This document shows, piece after piece, positions 34,565 through 44,140 of a stretch of DNA of 64,000 bases. The notes under the pieces are model-generated. The model had not been told where the DNA came from. It saw only the letters and a list, made by a program, of their open reading frames with translations, and did not search any database. The stretch is from UBA2357 sp041678045. Its GTDB lineage: Bacteria; Pseudomonadota; Gammaproteobacteria; Burkholderiales; Rhodocyclaceae. The translations under genes were made by a program, and so were the position numbers. The stretch lies in assembly GCA_041678045.1 (NCBI GenBank), contig JBAYOV010000012.1, positions 1 to 64,000 on the forward strand. Reading direction: 5' to 3'. Numbering within the stretch: position 1 is the first letter of the stretch; each line of letters opens with the position of its first letter.

Positions 34565-34879
34565 TCACGGACGCTGGCGGGAGAAGTAGGTCGCGAGGCG
34601 TTCGAGTTCCTCGTCGGTGTAGCCCTTGGCGTGCTGGTGCATCACGGTGGCCGGGCGTGTGCCGTTCTTGAACGCCAGAAGACGCTGGTAAAGGCGGTCA
34701 TGAGGTTCGCCTGCAATGGGCGGCATGCCGCCCACACTGTGTCCGTCGGTGCCGTGGCAGGCGGCGCAGGTGGCTGCCCAGGCACGCACTTGAGGGTCGT
34801 CGGCAGCGTTGGCCGTACCGCCGGCCAGCAGGGCACCGGCAAGCAGTGTGGAGCCCAGGCTCCGGGGAAGTCTGTACAT
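34565..34879 (-). CDS. fccA: flavocytochrome c sulfide dehydrogenase, monoheme cytochrome subunit
   Basis: A 104-residue exported class I cytochrome c with a signal ending ANAA near residue 23, one heme site (ATCAACHGTDG) and a probable distal methionine in GTRPATVMHQHAKG. The size fits the monoheme type of FCSD cytochrome subunit (also called SoxE). It passes electrons from FccB to the respiratory chain. The ATG at 34879 follows a GGAGCAACACT-like site; a longer frame upstream lacks family resemblance. It is the first gene of fccAB. Confidence 0.9.
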   Translation of the reverse strand: MYRLPRSLGSTLLAGALLAGGTANAADDPQVRAWAATCAACHGTDGHSVGGMPPIAGEPHDRLYQRLLAFKNGTRPATVMHQHAKGYTDEELERLATYFSRQRP

Positions 34880-35358
34880 GAGTGTTGCTCCTGTGGATGG
34901 GGAAGAATGTGCCGGGTGCTGCCGTCGGGCTCGCAGCGCGTGGCGTCGAGAGCGAATGCTAGGGAGATGAGGAAAGGGCGGGAACGAAGTATTCCTGCAT
35001 TGCTTTGCAGCAGACGTGCAGAGGATCGGTTCTCTGTTCTCGTGAGGCCGCCTGATCGTGTCCGTGGGCCTGGTGCAGCAAGGACGCAAGGCCGGGTGAG
35101 TGCGGGTCAGTCAATATTCGATGCATCAACCCGATGTATTGGAATATGCATTTCAAAAATCAGTATTGGAAGTTATATCGCTGCCATTGCACAGTGAGCG
35201 CCATGCCGCAGCGCACAAGTCGATTTTTGGCTCGACCGATTGCGGCGGTGAACTCCGCCCTCAAGGGCGGCCCGGCCGCCTCGATAGCGCACCCGTACGT
35301 CTGAGGCAGTCGCTGCATTTTCATTCTGATTGCATTCAATACATAACGGAGAAGGATC
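34880..35358. other. divergent intergenic region between fccA and the sulfonate operon
   Basis: This 479-bp spacer has no convincing gene. An AT-rich block at about 35100-35175 (with ATGCAT and TTGGAA/TATTGGAA repeats) and another at 35320-35350 probably hold promoters for the two divergent operons. The GGAGAAGG ribosome site for the next gene is at 35348-35355. Regulation by sulfur status is likely from context but no site could be assigned. Confidence 0.5.
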
Positions 35359-35574
35359 ATGAGCATTCATTCAGTCAACGTCAGAAACCAGTTCCGTGGC
35401 CGCATCAAGGAGATCATCCACGGCCCGGTGGTCTCCGAGATCGACGTGGAGACACCGCACGGCATCGTCACCTCGGTAATCACCACCCGTTCGGTCGAAG
35501 AGCTTCAACTCAAGCCGGGCAGCGAGGTGATTGCGCTGGTGAAGTCCACCGAAGTGGCGATTGCCAAGATTTGA
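35359..35574 (+). CDS. ssuF: molbindin-like (TOBE/Mop) protein, SsuF-like
   Basis: A 71-residue protein with the complete Mop fold: SVNVRNQFRGRIKEI, GPVVSEIDVET, TSVITTRSVEEL and EVIALVKSTEVAIAK. Mop proteins bind molybdate or related oxyanions. In Pseudomonas putida a molbindin gene, ssuF, belongs to the sulfonate operon, so the name fits the context. Here it is the first gene, 22 bp before ssuA. A related domain is fused to the SsuB at 39480. Confidence 0.85.
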   Translation: MSIHSVNVRNQFRGRIKEIIHGPVVSEIDVETPHGIVTSVITTRSVEELQLKPGSEVIALVKSTEVAIAKI

Positions 35575-35596
35575 CTATCGCAAGGGGGGTCTAAAA

Positions 35597-36574
35597 ATGA
35601 AACTGAAGAATCTATCCATTCGTGGTGCAAACCTGGCTGCCCGCACTGCGGCCGCCTTGCTGGTGGCGCTGGCCGTGTTCGGTAGCACGCCGGCACAGGC
35701 GCAGCAGGACAAGGAGTTCCGCGTGGGCTGGCAGAAAGGCGGCAGCCTGGCGGTGATCAAGGCGCGCGGCAACCTCGACAAGCGCCTGGCGGAGCAGGGC
35801 GTGAACGTGCGCTGGATCGAGTTTCCGGCCGGACCGCAACTGCTCGAAGGCTTGAACGTGGGCAGTCTGGATTTCGGGCTGGTGGGCGAGACGCCGCCGG
35901 TGTTTGCCCAGGCTGCCGGCGCCAATCTCCTGTATGTGGCGGTGGAGCCGCCGGCGCCGCAGGCCGAGCGCGTGCTGGTGCCCAAGGATTCGCCGATCAA
36001 GTCGGTGAAGGATCTGAAAGGCAAGCGTGTGGCGCTGAACAAGGGCTCCAACGTCCACTACCTGCTGGTGAAGTTGCTGGAGCGCGAAGGGCTCAAGTAT
36101 TCCGATGTGAATGTGGTCTTCCTGCCCCCGGCCGATGCGCGCGCCGCGTTCGAGAGCGGCCGTGTGGACGCCTGGGCCATCTGGGAGCCGTTTGCCGGTG
36201 CGGCGGAGGCGCAGATCGGGGCGCGTACGCTGGCCGACGGCACCGGGGTGGTGAATAACCACATTTTCTTCATCGGCACCCGCAACCACGCCGAACGCAA
36301 CCCGCAGGTGCTCGGCACCGTGGTCGAGGTGATCAACACCGAGGGCAAGTGGATCGAACAGAACATCAAGGAGGCGGCCGCCATCGTGGCGCCGCAGCTC
36401 GGACTCACCCAGGAAATCGCTGAGGTTGCCGTATCGCGCTACCGCTACGGCGTCAGTCTGCTGTCGGGCGAAGTGGTACGCCAGCAACAGGAAATCGCCG
36501 ACGTGTTTTTCGATCTCAAGCTGATCCCGAAGAAGCTGGATGTGGCTTCCGTGGTCTGGCAACCGAAGCATTGA
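35597..36574 (+). CDS. ssuA: aliphatic sulfonate-binding protein SsuA
   Basis: A 325-residue periplasmic binding protein with a signal peptide ending PAQAQ near residue 36. FRVGWQKGGSLAVIKARGNLD and WIEFPAGPQLLEGLNVGSLDFG are typical of SsuA, as is the GETPPVFAQAAGANLLYVA segment. It delivers alkanesulfonates to SsuBC. The ATG at 35597 is preceded by AAGGGGGG. It is followed 14 bp later by ssuD. Confidence 0.93.
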   Translation: MKLKNLSIRGANLAARTAAALLVALAVFGSTPAQAQQDKEFRVGWQKGGSLAVIKARGNLDKRLAEQGVNVRWIEFPAGPQLLEGLNVGSLDFGLVGETPPVFAQAAGANLLYVAVEPPAPQAERVLVPKDSPIKSVKDLKGKRVALNKGSNVHYLLVKLLEREGLKYSDVNVVFLPPADARAAFESGRVDAWAIWEPFAGAAEAQIGARTLADGTGVVNNHIFFIGTRNHAERNPQVLGTVVEVINTEGKWIEQNIKEAAAIVAPQLGLTQEIAEVAVSRYRYGVSLLSGEVVRQQQEIADVFFDLKLIPKKLDVASVVWQPKH

Positions 36575-36588
36575 GGGAGGCAGCGACG

Positions 36589-37758
36589 ATGAGCGACAAG
36601 AAACTGAACGTGTTCTGGTTTCTGCCCACCCACGGCGACGGCCGCTACCTGGGCAGTGCCAAGGAGGCCCGTGCGGTCGATCAGGCGTATTTGCAACAGA
36701 TCGCCCAGGCCGCGGACAACCTGGGCTATGGCGGGGTGCTGATCCCCACCGGGCGCTTTTGCGAGGATTCATGGATCGTCGCTGCCAGCCTGATCCCGGT
36801 TACGCAGCGCCTGAAGTTCCTGGTAGCGCTGCGTCCGGCCACCATCTCGCCCACGGTGGCTGCCCGTCAGGCGGCCACGCTGGATCGCCTGTCGGGGGGG
36901 CGGCTGCTGGTCAATATCGTTGCCGGTGGCGATGCGGACGACCTCGCCGGCGACGGCATCTTCCTGGGGCATGACGAGCGCTACGAGCACGCCGATGAGT
37001 TCATCGAAGTATGGAAGCGGGTGCTGGGCGGCGAGACGGTCGATTTCGACGGCAAGCACGTGCGGGTAAGAGGCGCGCGCCAGCTCTTCCCCCCGGTGCA
37101 GCAGCCGCACCCGCCGCTGTTCTTCGGTGGCTCATCGAACCGTGCGCACGATACTGCGGCCAAGCATGTGGAGCTCTACCTGTCGTGGGGCGAGCCGCCC
37201 GACGAGGTGGCGCGCAAGTTTGCCGATGTCAGAAAGCGCGCAGCGAAGGAAGGCCGCGAAGTGCGTTTCGGCGTGCGCCTGCACGTGATTCCGCGGGAAA
37301 CCGAGGCCGAAGCCTGGGCCGCGGCTGAACGGCTGATCAGCGAGCTGGACGACGACACCATCGCCGGCGCGCAGCAGACCCTGGCGCGCATGGACTCCGA
37401 GGGCCAGCGCCGCATGCGCGAACTGCATGCCGGGCGGCGCGACCAGCTCGAAGTGTCGCCCAACCTGTGGGCCGGCGTCGGGCTGGTGCGTGGTGGGGCC
37501 GGCACCGCGCTGGTGGGCGACGGCAAGATCATCGCCGAGCGACTCAAGGAATACGCCGCCATCGGTGCCGACACCTTCGTGCTGTCCGGTTATCCCCACC
37601 TCGAGGAAGCCTACCGCTTCGCCGAACTGGTTTTTCCGCACCTGCCGCTGGCCGGCGCCGCGCCCGACAACGTCGTCGCCCTGCGCACGCCGAAGCTGGT
37701 CAGCCCGTTCGGCGAAATCGTCGCGCACGACCGCTTTCCCAAAACTGCACAAAGCTGA
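36589..37758 (+). CDS. ssuD: FMNH2-dependent alkanesulfonate monooxygenase
   Basis: A 389-residue bacterial luciferase-like enzyme that releases sulfite from alkanesulfonates. The FMN-barrel start LNVFWFLPTHGDGRYLG, GRFCEDSW with Cys58, RPATISPTVAARQAAT and RFGVRLHVIPRET with the catalytic Arg/His pair match SsuD closely. It needs reduced FMN from a reductase, but no ssuE is present in this window. The ATG at 36589 has a GGGAGG site; it is followed 24 bp later by the disrupted dioxygenase gene. Confidence 0.96.
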   Translation: MSDKKLNVFWFLPTHGDGRYLGSAKEARAVDQAYLQQIAQAADNLGYGGVLIPTGRFCEDSWIVAASLIPVTQRLKFLVALRPATISPTVAARQAATLDRLSGGRLLVNIVAGGDADDLAGDGIFLGHDERYEHADEFIEVWKRVLGGETVDFDGKHVRVRGARQLFPPVQQPHPPLFFGGSSNRAHDTAAKHVELYLSWGEPPDEVARKFADVRKRAAKEGREVRFGVRLHVIPRETEAEAWAAAERLISELDDDTIAGAQQTLARMDSEGQRRMRELHAGRRDQLEVSPNLWAGVGLVRGGAGTALVGDGKIIAERLKEYAAIGADTFVLSGYPHLEEAYRFAELVFPHLPLAGAAPDNVVALRTPKLVSPFGEIVAHDRFPKTAQS

Positions 37759-37782
37759 ATCAACCCACTTCAGGAGCACATT

Positions 37783-38656
37783 ATGTCGATTTCAGAGAAT
37801 CCCGTACCCGGTTACAAGCTGCTTGCCATCGAACCCTATACCCCCAACATCGGCGCCGTGGTACATGGCCTGGACTTGTCTGTGGGGGGGGGATACGGTC
37901 CTGGAAGACGAACTACGCCGTGCGCTGGCCGAGTTCCAGGTCCTGTTCTTCCGCAAGCAGACGCTGACGCCCGAGCAGCAGTTGGCGGTGGCACGCATCT
38001 TCGGCGATCCGGACAAGGCCAAGGCGTTCTTCCCGCGCCATGACACCCAGGATCTGATCGAGCTGATCGAATCGAAACCGGGCGGGCACCGCTACGGTAC
38101 CGACCAGTGGCACGCGGACATCACCTTCCAGGCCAATCCGCCCACGGCGGTGGTGCTCTACGCCAAGGTGATCCCCGCAGTGGGGGGTGACACCGTGTGG
38201 TCCAGCGCCACCCGGGTGTATGAATCGCTGCCGGTGGAACTGCGCGCCTATCTGGAAACCCTGGAAGCGGTGCACTCCTTCGAGCACAGCGGCTGGCCGC
38301 GCTTCTTCCTGGCCCAGCCCGACGGTGAGGCGCTGTATCGCAAGGCGCGCGCCGAGCATCTGCCGGTGGTGCATCCGGTCATCCGCACCCATCCGGTCAC
38401 CGGCAAGAAACTGGTGTACGTCAATCCCAACTTCACCAGTCACATCAAGGGGCTCTCGCGCCAGGAAAGCGATCAGTTGCTGGGCTGGCTGTTCGGGCAG
38501 TTTGCACGCCCCGACTTTCACGCCCGCCTGCGTTGGGAGAAGGACACCGTGGCGATCTGGGACAACCGTGCCACGGTGCACTACGCGGTGGCTGACTATG
38601 CGCCCCAGCATCGCCTGCTGCACCGCGTGACGGTGGGCGAAGAGCGCAGCTTCTGA
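37783..38656 (+). pseudogene. TauD/TfdA family Fe(II)/2-oxoglutarate dioxygenase, frameshifted at a G9 run
   Basis: The ATG at 37783 (AGGAG upstream) begins a TauD-like protein whose frame shifts at a run of nine G (37884-37892). Removing one G joins GLDLSVGG to DTVLEDELRRALAEFQVLFFRKQ and restores a protein of about 290 residues. The downstream part keeps the iron ligands: HAD in QWHADITF, and the distal His and 2-oxoglutarate-binding Arg region around RLLHRVTV. Sulfonate or sulfate-ester cleavage (TauD or AtsK-like) is the probable role, given the ssu neighbours. The break could be a real mutation, a slippage switch or a sequencing error. Confidence 0.88.
37884..37892 (+). repeat. run of nine G inside the dioxygenase gene
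   Basis: The homopolymer lies about 34 codons into the gene, exactly at the frame break. Eight G would give an intact frame. Confidence 0.95.
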
Positions 38657-38678
38657 CCCCAGCAAAAGGAGAATCGTC

Positions 38679-39464
38679 ATGAGCAGATCTACCCGCTGGC
38701 AAGCGGCCGGCGAGCGCCTGGTGCCGTGGGCGGTGCCGCTGGGCCTGCTGGCCATCTGGCAACTGGCCGCACAACTGGGCTGGCTGTCCACCCGGGTGGC
38801 CCCTGCGCCGCTCAACGTGCTGCAGGCCGGCTGGGCGCTGGCCAGCACCGGTGAACTGTTCGAGCATCTGTGGGCCAGTTCGGTGCGGGCCGCCATCGGC
38901 TTTGCCATCGGCGGCAGCCTGGGTCTGCTGTTCGGCCTGCTCAACGGCGGTTTCCGCATCTTCGAGCGCCTGTTCGACACCTCTATCCAGATGGTGCGCA
39001 ACGTGCCCCATCTGGCCCTCATTCCGCTGGTGATCCTGTGGTTCGGCATCGACGAGGCCGGCAAGCTGTTCCTGGTGGCGCTGGGCACGCTGTTCCCGAT
39101 CTATCTCAACACCTTCCACGGCATCCGCTCGGTGGATGCCGGGCTGGTGGAGATGGGGCGCTCCTACGGGCTGTCGAACTGGCAGCTGTTCCGCCAGGTG
39201 ATCCTGCCCGGCGCCTTGCCCAACATTCTGGTCGGTGTGCGCTATGCACTGGGTTTCATGTGGCTGACCCTGATCGTCGCGGAAACGATCTCGGCGACCA
39301 GCGGCATCGGCTACATGGCGATGAATGCGCGCGAGTTCCTGCAGACCGACGTGGTGGTGCTGGCGATCCTGTTCTACGCCCTGCTCGGCAAGGCGGCCGA
39401 CGTTGCGGCACGCGCGCTGGAACGCAACTGGTTGCGCTGGAACACCAGTTTCCAGCCGGCCTGA
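38679..39464 (+). CDS. ssuC: aliphatic sulfonate ABC transporter permease SsuC
   Basis: A 261-residue permease with about six helices. Family marks include PLGLLAIWQLAAQLGWLS at the N-terminus, the LIPLVILWFGIDEAGKLFLVALG stretch, the EAA-type loop VEMGRSYGLSNWQLFRQVILP and a TSGIGYMAMNAREFLQTD end. It starts with ATG at 38679 after AAAGGAG, and ends 15 bp before ssuB. Confidence 0.94.
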   Translation: MSRSTRWQAAGERLVPWAVPLGLLAIWQLAAQLGWLSTRVAPAPLNVLQAGWALASTGELFEHLWASSVRAAIGFAIGGSLGLLFGLLNGGFRIFERLFDTSIQMVRNVPHLALIPLVILWFGIDEAGKLFLVALGTLFPIYLNTFHGIRSVDAGLVEMGRSYGLSNWQLFRQVILPGALPNILVGVRYALGFMWLTLIVAETISATSGIGYMAMNAREFLQTDVVVLAILFYALLGKAADVAARALERNWLRWNTSFQPA

Positions 39465-39479
39465 AGGAGAAACAATACG

Positions 39480-40487
39480 ATGACTGCAATCGATCAGATC
39501 GAACTGGCCCGCGTGGCCGACTCCGGAACCGGTAGTGGCCGTGGCGGCGTGGCGGTGGCGGTGCACGAGGTGGTGCGCCGCTTTGGCGAACGCCGGGTGC
39601 TAGACGGCCTGTCCATCGGCCTGCGTGCGGGGGAATTTACCGCCATCGTTGGCAAGAGCGGCTGCGGAAAGAGCACCTTGCTGCGCCTGCTGGCCGGGCT
39701 GGATGGCGCCGACGGCGGAACCATCACGGTCGACGGCAGGCCGCTGGCGGGGCTCTCCGAAGATGTCCGCATCATGTATCAGGATGCCCGCCTGTTGCCC
39801 TGGCAGAGCGTGGTGAACAATGTCGCCCTTGGGCTGCCGGGGCCGCGCACCGTAGTGCGGGCGCGGGCGCTGGAGGCACTCGACCAGGTCGGTCTGGCCG
39901 ACCGCGCCGACGAGTGGCCCAGCCGGCTGTCCGGTGGCCAGCGTCAGCGCGTGGCCCTGGCGCGCGCATTGGTCCATCGGCCACGCCTGCTGTTGCTCGA
40001 TGAACCGCTCGGCGCGCTCGATGCGCTGACCCGCATCGAGATGCACCGCCTGATCGAGCGTATCTGGTGCGAACACGGTTTTACCGCAGTGCTGGTGACG
40101 CACGATGTGAGCGAGTCGGTGGCGCTGGCCGACCGCATCGTGCTGATCGAGGACGGCCGCATCGCACTCGACCAGAGCGTCGCGCTGGCGCGGCCGCGTG
40201 AACGCGGCGACGCCGCCTTTGCTGCCTTGGAAGGCCGGGTGCTGGACCGCTTGCTCAACGTGCAGGCGCTCAATCCGCGCAACCAGATTCGCGGGCGGGT
40301 GAGCGCCATCCGCAGCGGCGACGTACTCTCGGAAGTCGAGGTGGAAGTGGTCGATGTCTTCGGTACGCCCGGCCGGGTGATCTCCACCCTGACTACGCGC
40401 AACCTGCACGAACACGCGCTGGAAGTGGGCGCGGAGGTGCTGGCTGTGTTCAAGTCCAACGAAGTGGCACTGGCCACGCGGCGCTGA
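39480..40487 (+). CDS. ssuB: sulfonate ABC transporter ATPase SsuB with C-terminal molbindin domain
   Basis: A 335-residue ATPase, about 70 residues longer than usual SsuB. Residues 20-250 contain Walker A GKSGCGKST, the MYQDARLLPWQSV Q-loop, signature LSGGQRQRVALARAL and Walker B LLLLDEPLGALD. Residues about 266-335 (NPRNQIRGRVSAI, VISTLTTRNLHEHALEVG, VLAVFKSNEVALATRR) repeat the fold of the Mop protein at 35359. The fusion suggests direct oxyanion control of sulfonate import, which is inference. It ends the operon and faces the convergent CoA-ligase gene 22 bp away. Confidence 0.94.
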   Translation: MTAIDQIELARVADSGTGSGRGGVAVAVHEVVRRFGERRVLDGLSIGLRAGEFTAIVGKSGCGKSTLLRLLAGLDGADGGTITVDGRPLAGLSEDVRIMYQDARLLPWQSVVNNVALGLPGPRTVVRARALEALDQVGLADRADEWPSRLSGGQRQRVALARALVHRPRLLLLDEPLGALDALTRIEMHRLIERIWCEHGFTAVLVTHDVSESVALADRIVLIEDGRIALDQSVALARPRERGDAAFAALEGRVLDRLLNVQALNPRNQIRGRVSAIRSGDVLSEVEVEVVDVFGTPGRVISTLTTRNLHEHALEVGAEVLAVFKSNEVALATRR

Positions 40488-40509
40488 TTTCGGAAAGAAG
40501 GCAGAGTGA

Positions 40510-41841
40510 CTACCGGGTCCACACCTGACCGCGCCTGTCCTCCACGCGCTTGGCCTTGTGGGTTGCGCGGGGCAGGGTGCCCGGGTCGAGGATGGAGACC
40601 CGGGCACCGACCCCGGTCTGGGCCTTCACCCTGTCTTTCAGGCGCGCGCTCAACTCGTCGGAACTGCCATGGAAGTCTGCATGGTGTTCGGCTTCGATGG
40701 TCAGTCGGTCGAGATGATCCACCCGGTCCACCACCAGCCGGTACTCGCCACTGAAATCGTGATCCTTCCGTATGATGGCTTCCACGTCGCTCGGGAAGAT
40801 ATTGACACCGCGAATGATCAGCATGTCGTCTCGTCGGCCATGCACCCCGAGCAGACGCTGGCTGGTGCGTCCGCATGTGCAGGGCTCGTCGGTGAAGCTG
40901 ACGATGTCGCCCGTGCGGAAACGGACCAGGGGGCGGGCACGTTTCTTGAGCGTGGTCAGCACCATCTCGCCGCGCTCACCATAGGGCACAGGCTCCCCTG
41001 TTTCGGGATCGATGACTTCGACCAGAATGTGATCTTCCGCCCAGTGCAAACCCTGTTTTTCCTCGCACATGCCTGCACAGGCACCGAAGATGTCCGAAAG
41101 CCCGTAATAGTCATACACTTCGGCCCCCCAGAGCGCTTCGATCCGCGCACGGGTTTCGGGAATCGATCCGCCGGGTTCGCCTGCCACAAAAATGCGCCGG
41201 ACGGCCAGTTCGGTTCTGGGGTCAAGGCCTTCCTGCTGTGCGGTTTCACCGAGATACCAGGCATAGGAGGGGGTGGTCCAGATTGCGGTCGCCTGGAATT
41301 GCTTGAGAATGGAGAGCAGCCGCTCCGAAGGCACGGTGCCGGCGTGGATGGTGAGTGCCCCGAGTTTCTGCGCGCCCAGGACGCAAGGTCCACCGATGAA
41401 CAGCGAGAAGTTCAGCGAATGCGCATAACGATCATGGGGACGCAGGCCGGACGACCAGAACTGGCGCGCCTCGTAATCGATCCAGTCATCGAAGTCCTGC
41501 TGGGTGAAAGGCGACACGGTTGGCACGCCGGTGGAGCCGGAAGAGGCCGATACATACACGACCTCGCGTTCCGGCACTGCTGCCAGATCGCCTAGCAGCG
41601 GCACGGCTTCCTGCCGTTCGCGCAGGGTCTGCTTGTCGAGGGTGGGGAAACGGCGCAGGTCATCCAGTGTCTTCAGCTGTGCTGGATGGACGCCTGCAGC
41701 ATCGAAGCTGGCCCGATAGTAGGGTGAATTGGCATAAGCGTGGTGCAGGTGCTCTTTCAGCAAGCCGAGTTTCAGTGCTTCCCATTCGGCACGAGATTGG
41801 GTTTCGAGTCGGGTGTCCCAGTATTTCCGTTCTTGATCCAT
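40510..41841 (-). CDS. PaaK-type (phenylacetate-CoA ligase family) acyl/aryl-CoA ligase
   Basis: A 443-residue ANL-superfamily enzyme. It shows the phosphate loop YVSASSGSTGVPT near residue 100, the DYYGLSDIFGACAGMCEE acid-binding region, the hinge VRFRTGDIV, and the paired CTC motif in EPCTCGRTSQR followed by GRRDDMLIIRGVNIFP, all typical of PaaK-like ligases. It adenylates a carboxylic acid and forms its CoA thioester. The substrate is unknown; phenylacetate genes are absent nearby. The ATG at 41841 (MDQERKYWD) is preferred over a frame 12 codons longer. It follows a permease remnant on the same strand. Confidence 0.87.
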   Translation of the reverse strand: MDQERKYWDTRLETQSRAEWEALKLGLLKEHLHHAYANSPYYRASFDAAGVHPAQLKTLDDLRRFPTLDKQTLRERQEAVPLLGDLAAVPEREVVYVSASSGSTGVPTVSPFTQQDFDDWIDYEARQFWSSGLRPHDRYAHSLNFSLFIGGPCVLGAQKLGALTIHAGTVPSERLLSILKQFQATAIWTTPSYAWYLGETAQQEGLDPRTELAVRRIFVAGEPGGSIPETRARIEALWGAEVYDYYGLSDIFGACAGMCEEKQGLHWAEDHILVEVIDPETGEPVPYGERGEMVLTTLKKRARPLVRFRTGDIVSFTDEPCTCGRTSQRLLGVHGRRDDMLIIRGVNIFPSDVEAIIRKDHDFSGEYRLVVDRVDHLDRLTIEAEHHADFHGSSDELSARLKDRVKAQTGVGARVSILDPGTLPRATHKAKRVEDRRGQVWTR

Positions 41842-41906
41842 GTGAGAATTTCCGGTCGTCAGGTTGGGTAGGGGCATTGCGATTACGTCAAGATTACGTC
41901 AAGACC

Positions 41907-42185
41907 TCACCGCCAATGCAGCCAGAGCCGGTGTAGCTGGCGGGTTCCGTAGTCGAGCAGAAAGCCCAGGCTGCCGATCACAACGATTGAGGCCATCAGC
42001 TCAGCGTATGCGAGGCGGTCGTGGGTGTCGAGAATGAAGTAGCCCAGCCCGGCATCGACGCCGAGCATCTCGGCCGGCACCAGGATGATCCAGATGATGC
42101 CAATGGCCAGGCGCACGCCCATGCGCAGGGTCTCGGACACGCCGAGAAAGCCTGCGTAGGAGTTGACCGCCAGCGCCCACAGCAC
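41907..42185 (-). pseudogene. 3' remnant of a NitT/TauT-type ABC permease
   Basis: The 92 residues match only the C-terminal third of a permease: the coupling and last helices with RLAIGIIWIILVPAEMLGVDAGLGYFILD and LAYAELMASIVVIGSLGFLLD. The first 150 or so residues that should include four helices are missing, and the fragment opens with GTG 18 bases after the cysK stop. It is therefore a truncated gene, possibly left by a deletion that brought cysK next to it. Confidence 0.85.
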
Positions 42186-42203
42186 CGAATGGTGAGTGTG
42201 GCT

Positions 42204-43196
<993 letters not shown>

Positions 43197-43225
43197 GCGT
43201 TCAGCTCCTTCATGTAATGAAAGGT

Positions 43226-43852
43226 TCAGTCCTGAAGACTCACACGGATGGGCGCTCGTCTTGCAGCGGACAGGCGGGGGGTGACGCCTGGGGGTGAAAT
43301 ACGACGATGGGGCAGTGTGCTGACGCCCGATGGACGATTGATCGAGTCGACCAAGGCCATGTACAGCTCGAAGCCTTCTGGCCAGGGGCCGAAGCCTGCA
43401 TCTACATTGATGTGCCCCTTGTCGCCCGCGTCGATGAACCGGCTGGCCCAGCGCCCGGCCCAGTGACGGGCTGTGGCCAGTGACACCCAGGGGTCGGTGG
43501 TGCTGGCAACAACGAGACTTGGAAAGCCGAGATGCGTCGCTGGCAGCAGGTGTCCCACCCCGAACTTGCGCGGATCGGCGGGGGCGACCAGCAGGGCGGC
43601 GGCAATGCGGTCGGGGGTGCGTGCGGCGGCCGCCACGCTCGCCAGGCAGCCAAAGCTGTGGGCAACCAGCACCACGCGGCCGGTTGCCGCTTCGATGTGC
43701 TCGTTCACCCGTGCCACCCAGCGCTGCAGATCGGGTGTGTCCGGATCGTCCTGTTCGACGCGCCGGGCGTCCGGGAGCAATGTCTGAAACCAGGTCTGCC
43801 AGTGTGCCGGTCCGCTGCCGTGAAGCCCCGGAACGATCAGGGTGGTGAGCAT
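43226..43852 (-). CDS. RBBP9/YdeN family serine hydrolase
   Basis: A 208-residue alpha/beta hydrolase. The nucleophile elbow is VAHSFGCLA (Ser near residue 66), the acid lies in VASTTDPWV and the His in DKGHINVDAGFGPWPEG, matching the RBBP9 group. Start MLTTLIVPGLHGSGPAHWQ is typical. The C-terminal 35 residues are basic and appear less conserved. It lies 29 bp upstream of cysK in the same direction. The substrate is unknown. Confidence 0.88.
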   Translation of the reverse strand: MLTTLIVPGLHGSGPAHWQTWFQTLLPDARRVEQDDPDTPDLQRWVARVNEHIEAATGRVVLVAHSFGCLASVAAAARTPDRIAAALLVAPADPRKFGVGHLLPATHLGFPSLVVASTTDPWVSLATARHWAGRWASRFIDAGDKGHINVDAGFGPWPEGFELYMALVDSINRPSGVSTLPHRRISPPGVTPRLSAARRAPIRVSLQD

Positions 43853-44140
43853 CTCGCATGACTCCTGCTGAAGATCGAGTCAGGGAGTATCGTCAAAAGC
43901 GGTGGCAATGCGAACGAAGATTTGGTGATTTGCTTAGCACGCATGCTGACACAGGGGCTGCGAAGATGGATCGGCGATCCGGTACACGAGTGCGCAAAGA
44001 AATGAACCGGCGGCAGTATCGGTGCGCACGCGTCTGGAATTGCTATGCATTTTTTTGTGGTTGGGCGGGGCGTGTCAAGGTCATAGACTGGTGCTGTCAT
44101 CAAAAGCGGTCATCAAAAGTTCTTGACGGAGTGTTCGATC

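Noticed and set aside
37783..38043. Short dioxygenase ORF as a genuine 86-residue protein
   Set aside because: After the G run the frame turns into Ala/Gly/Arg-rich shadow sequence, while the true continuation is in the neighbouring frame.
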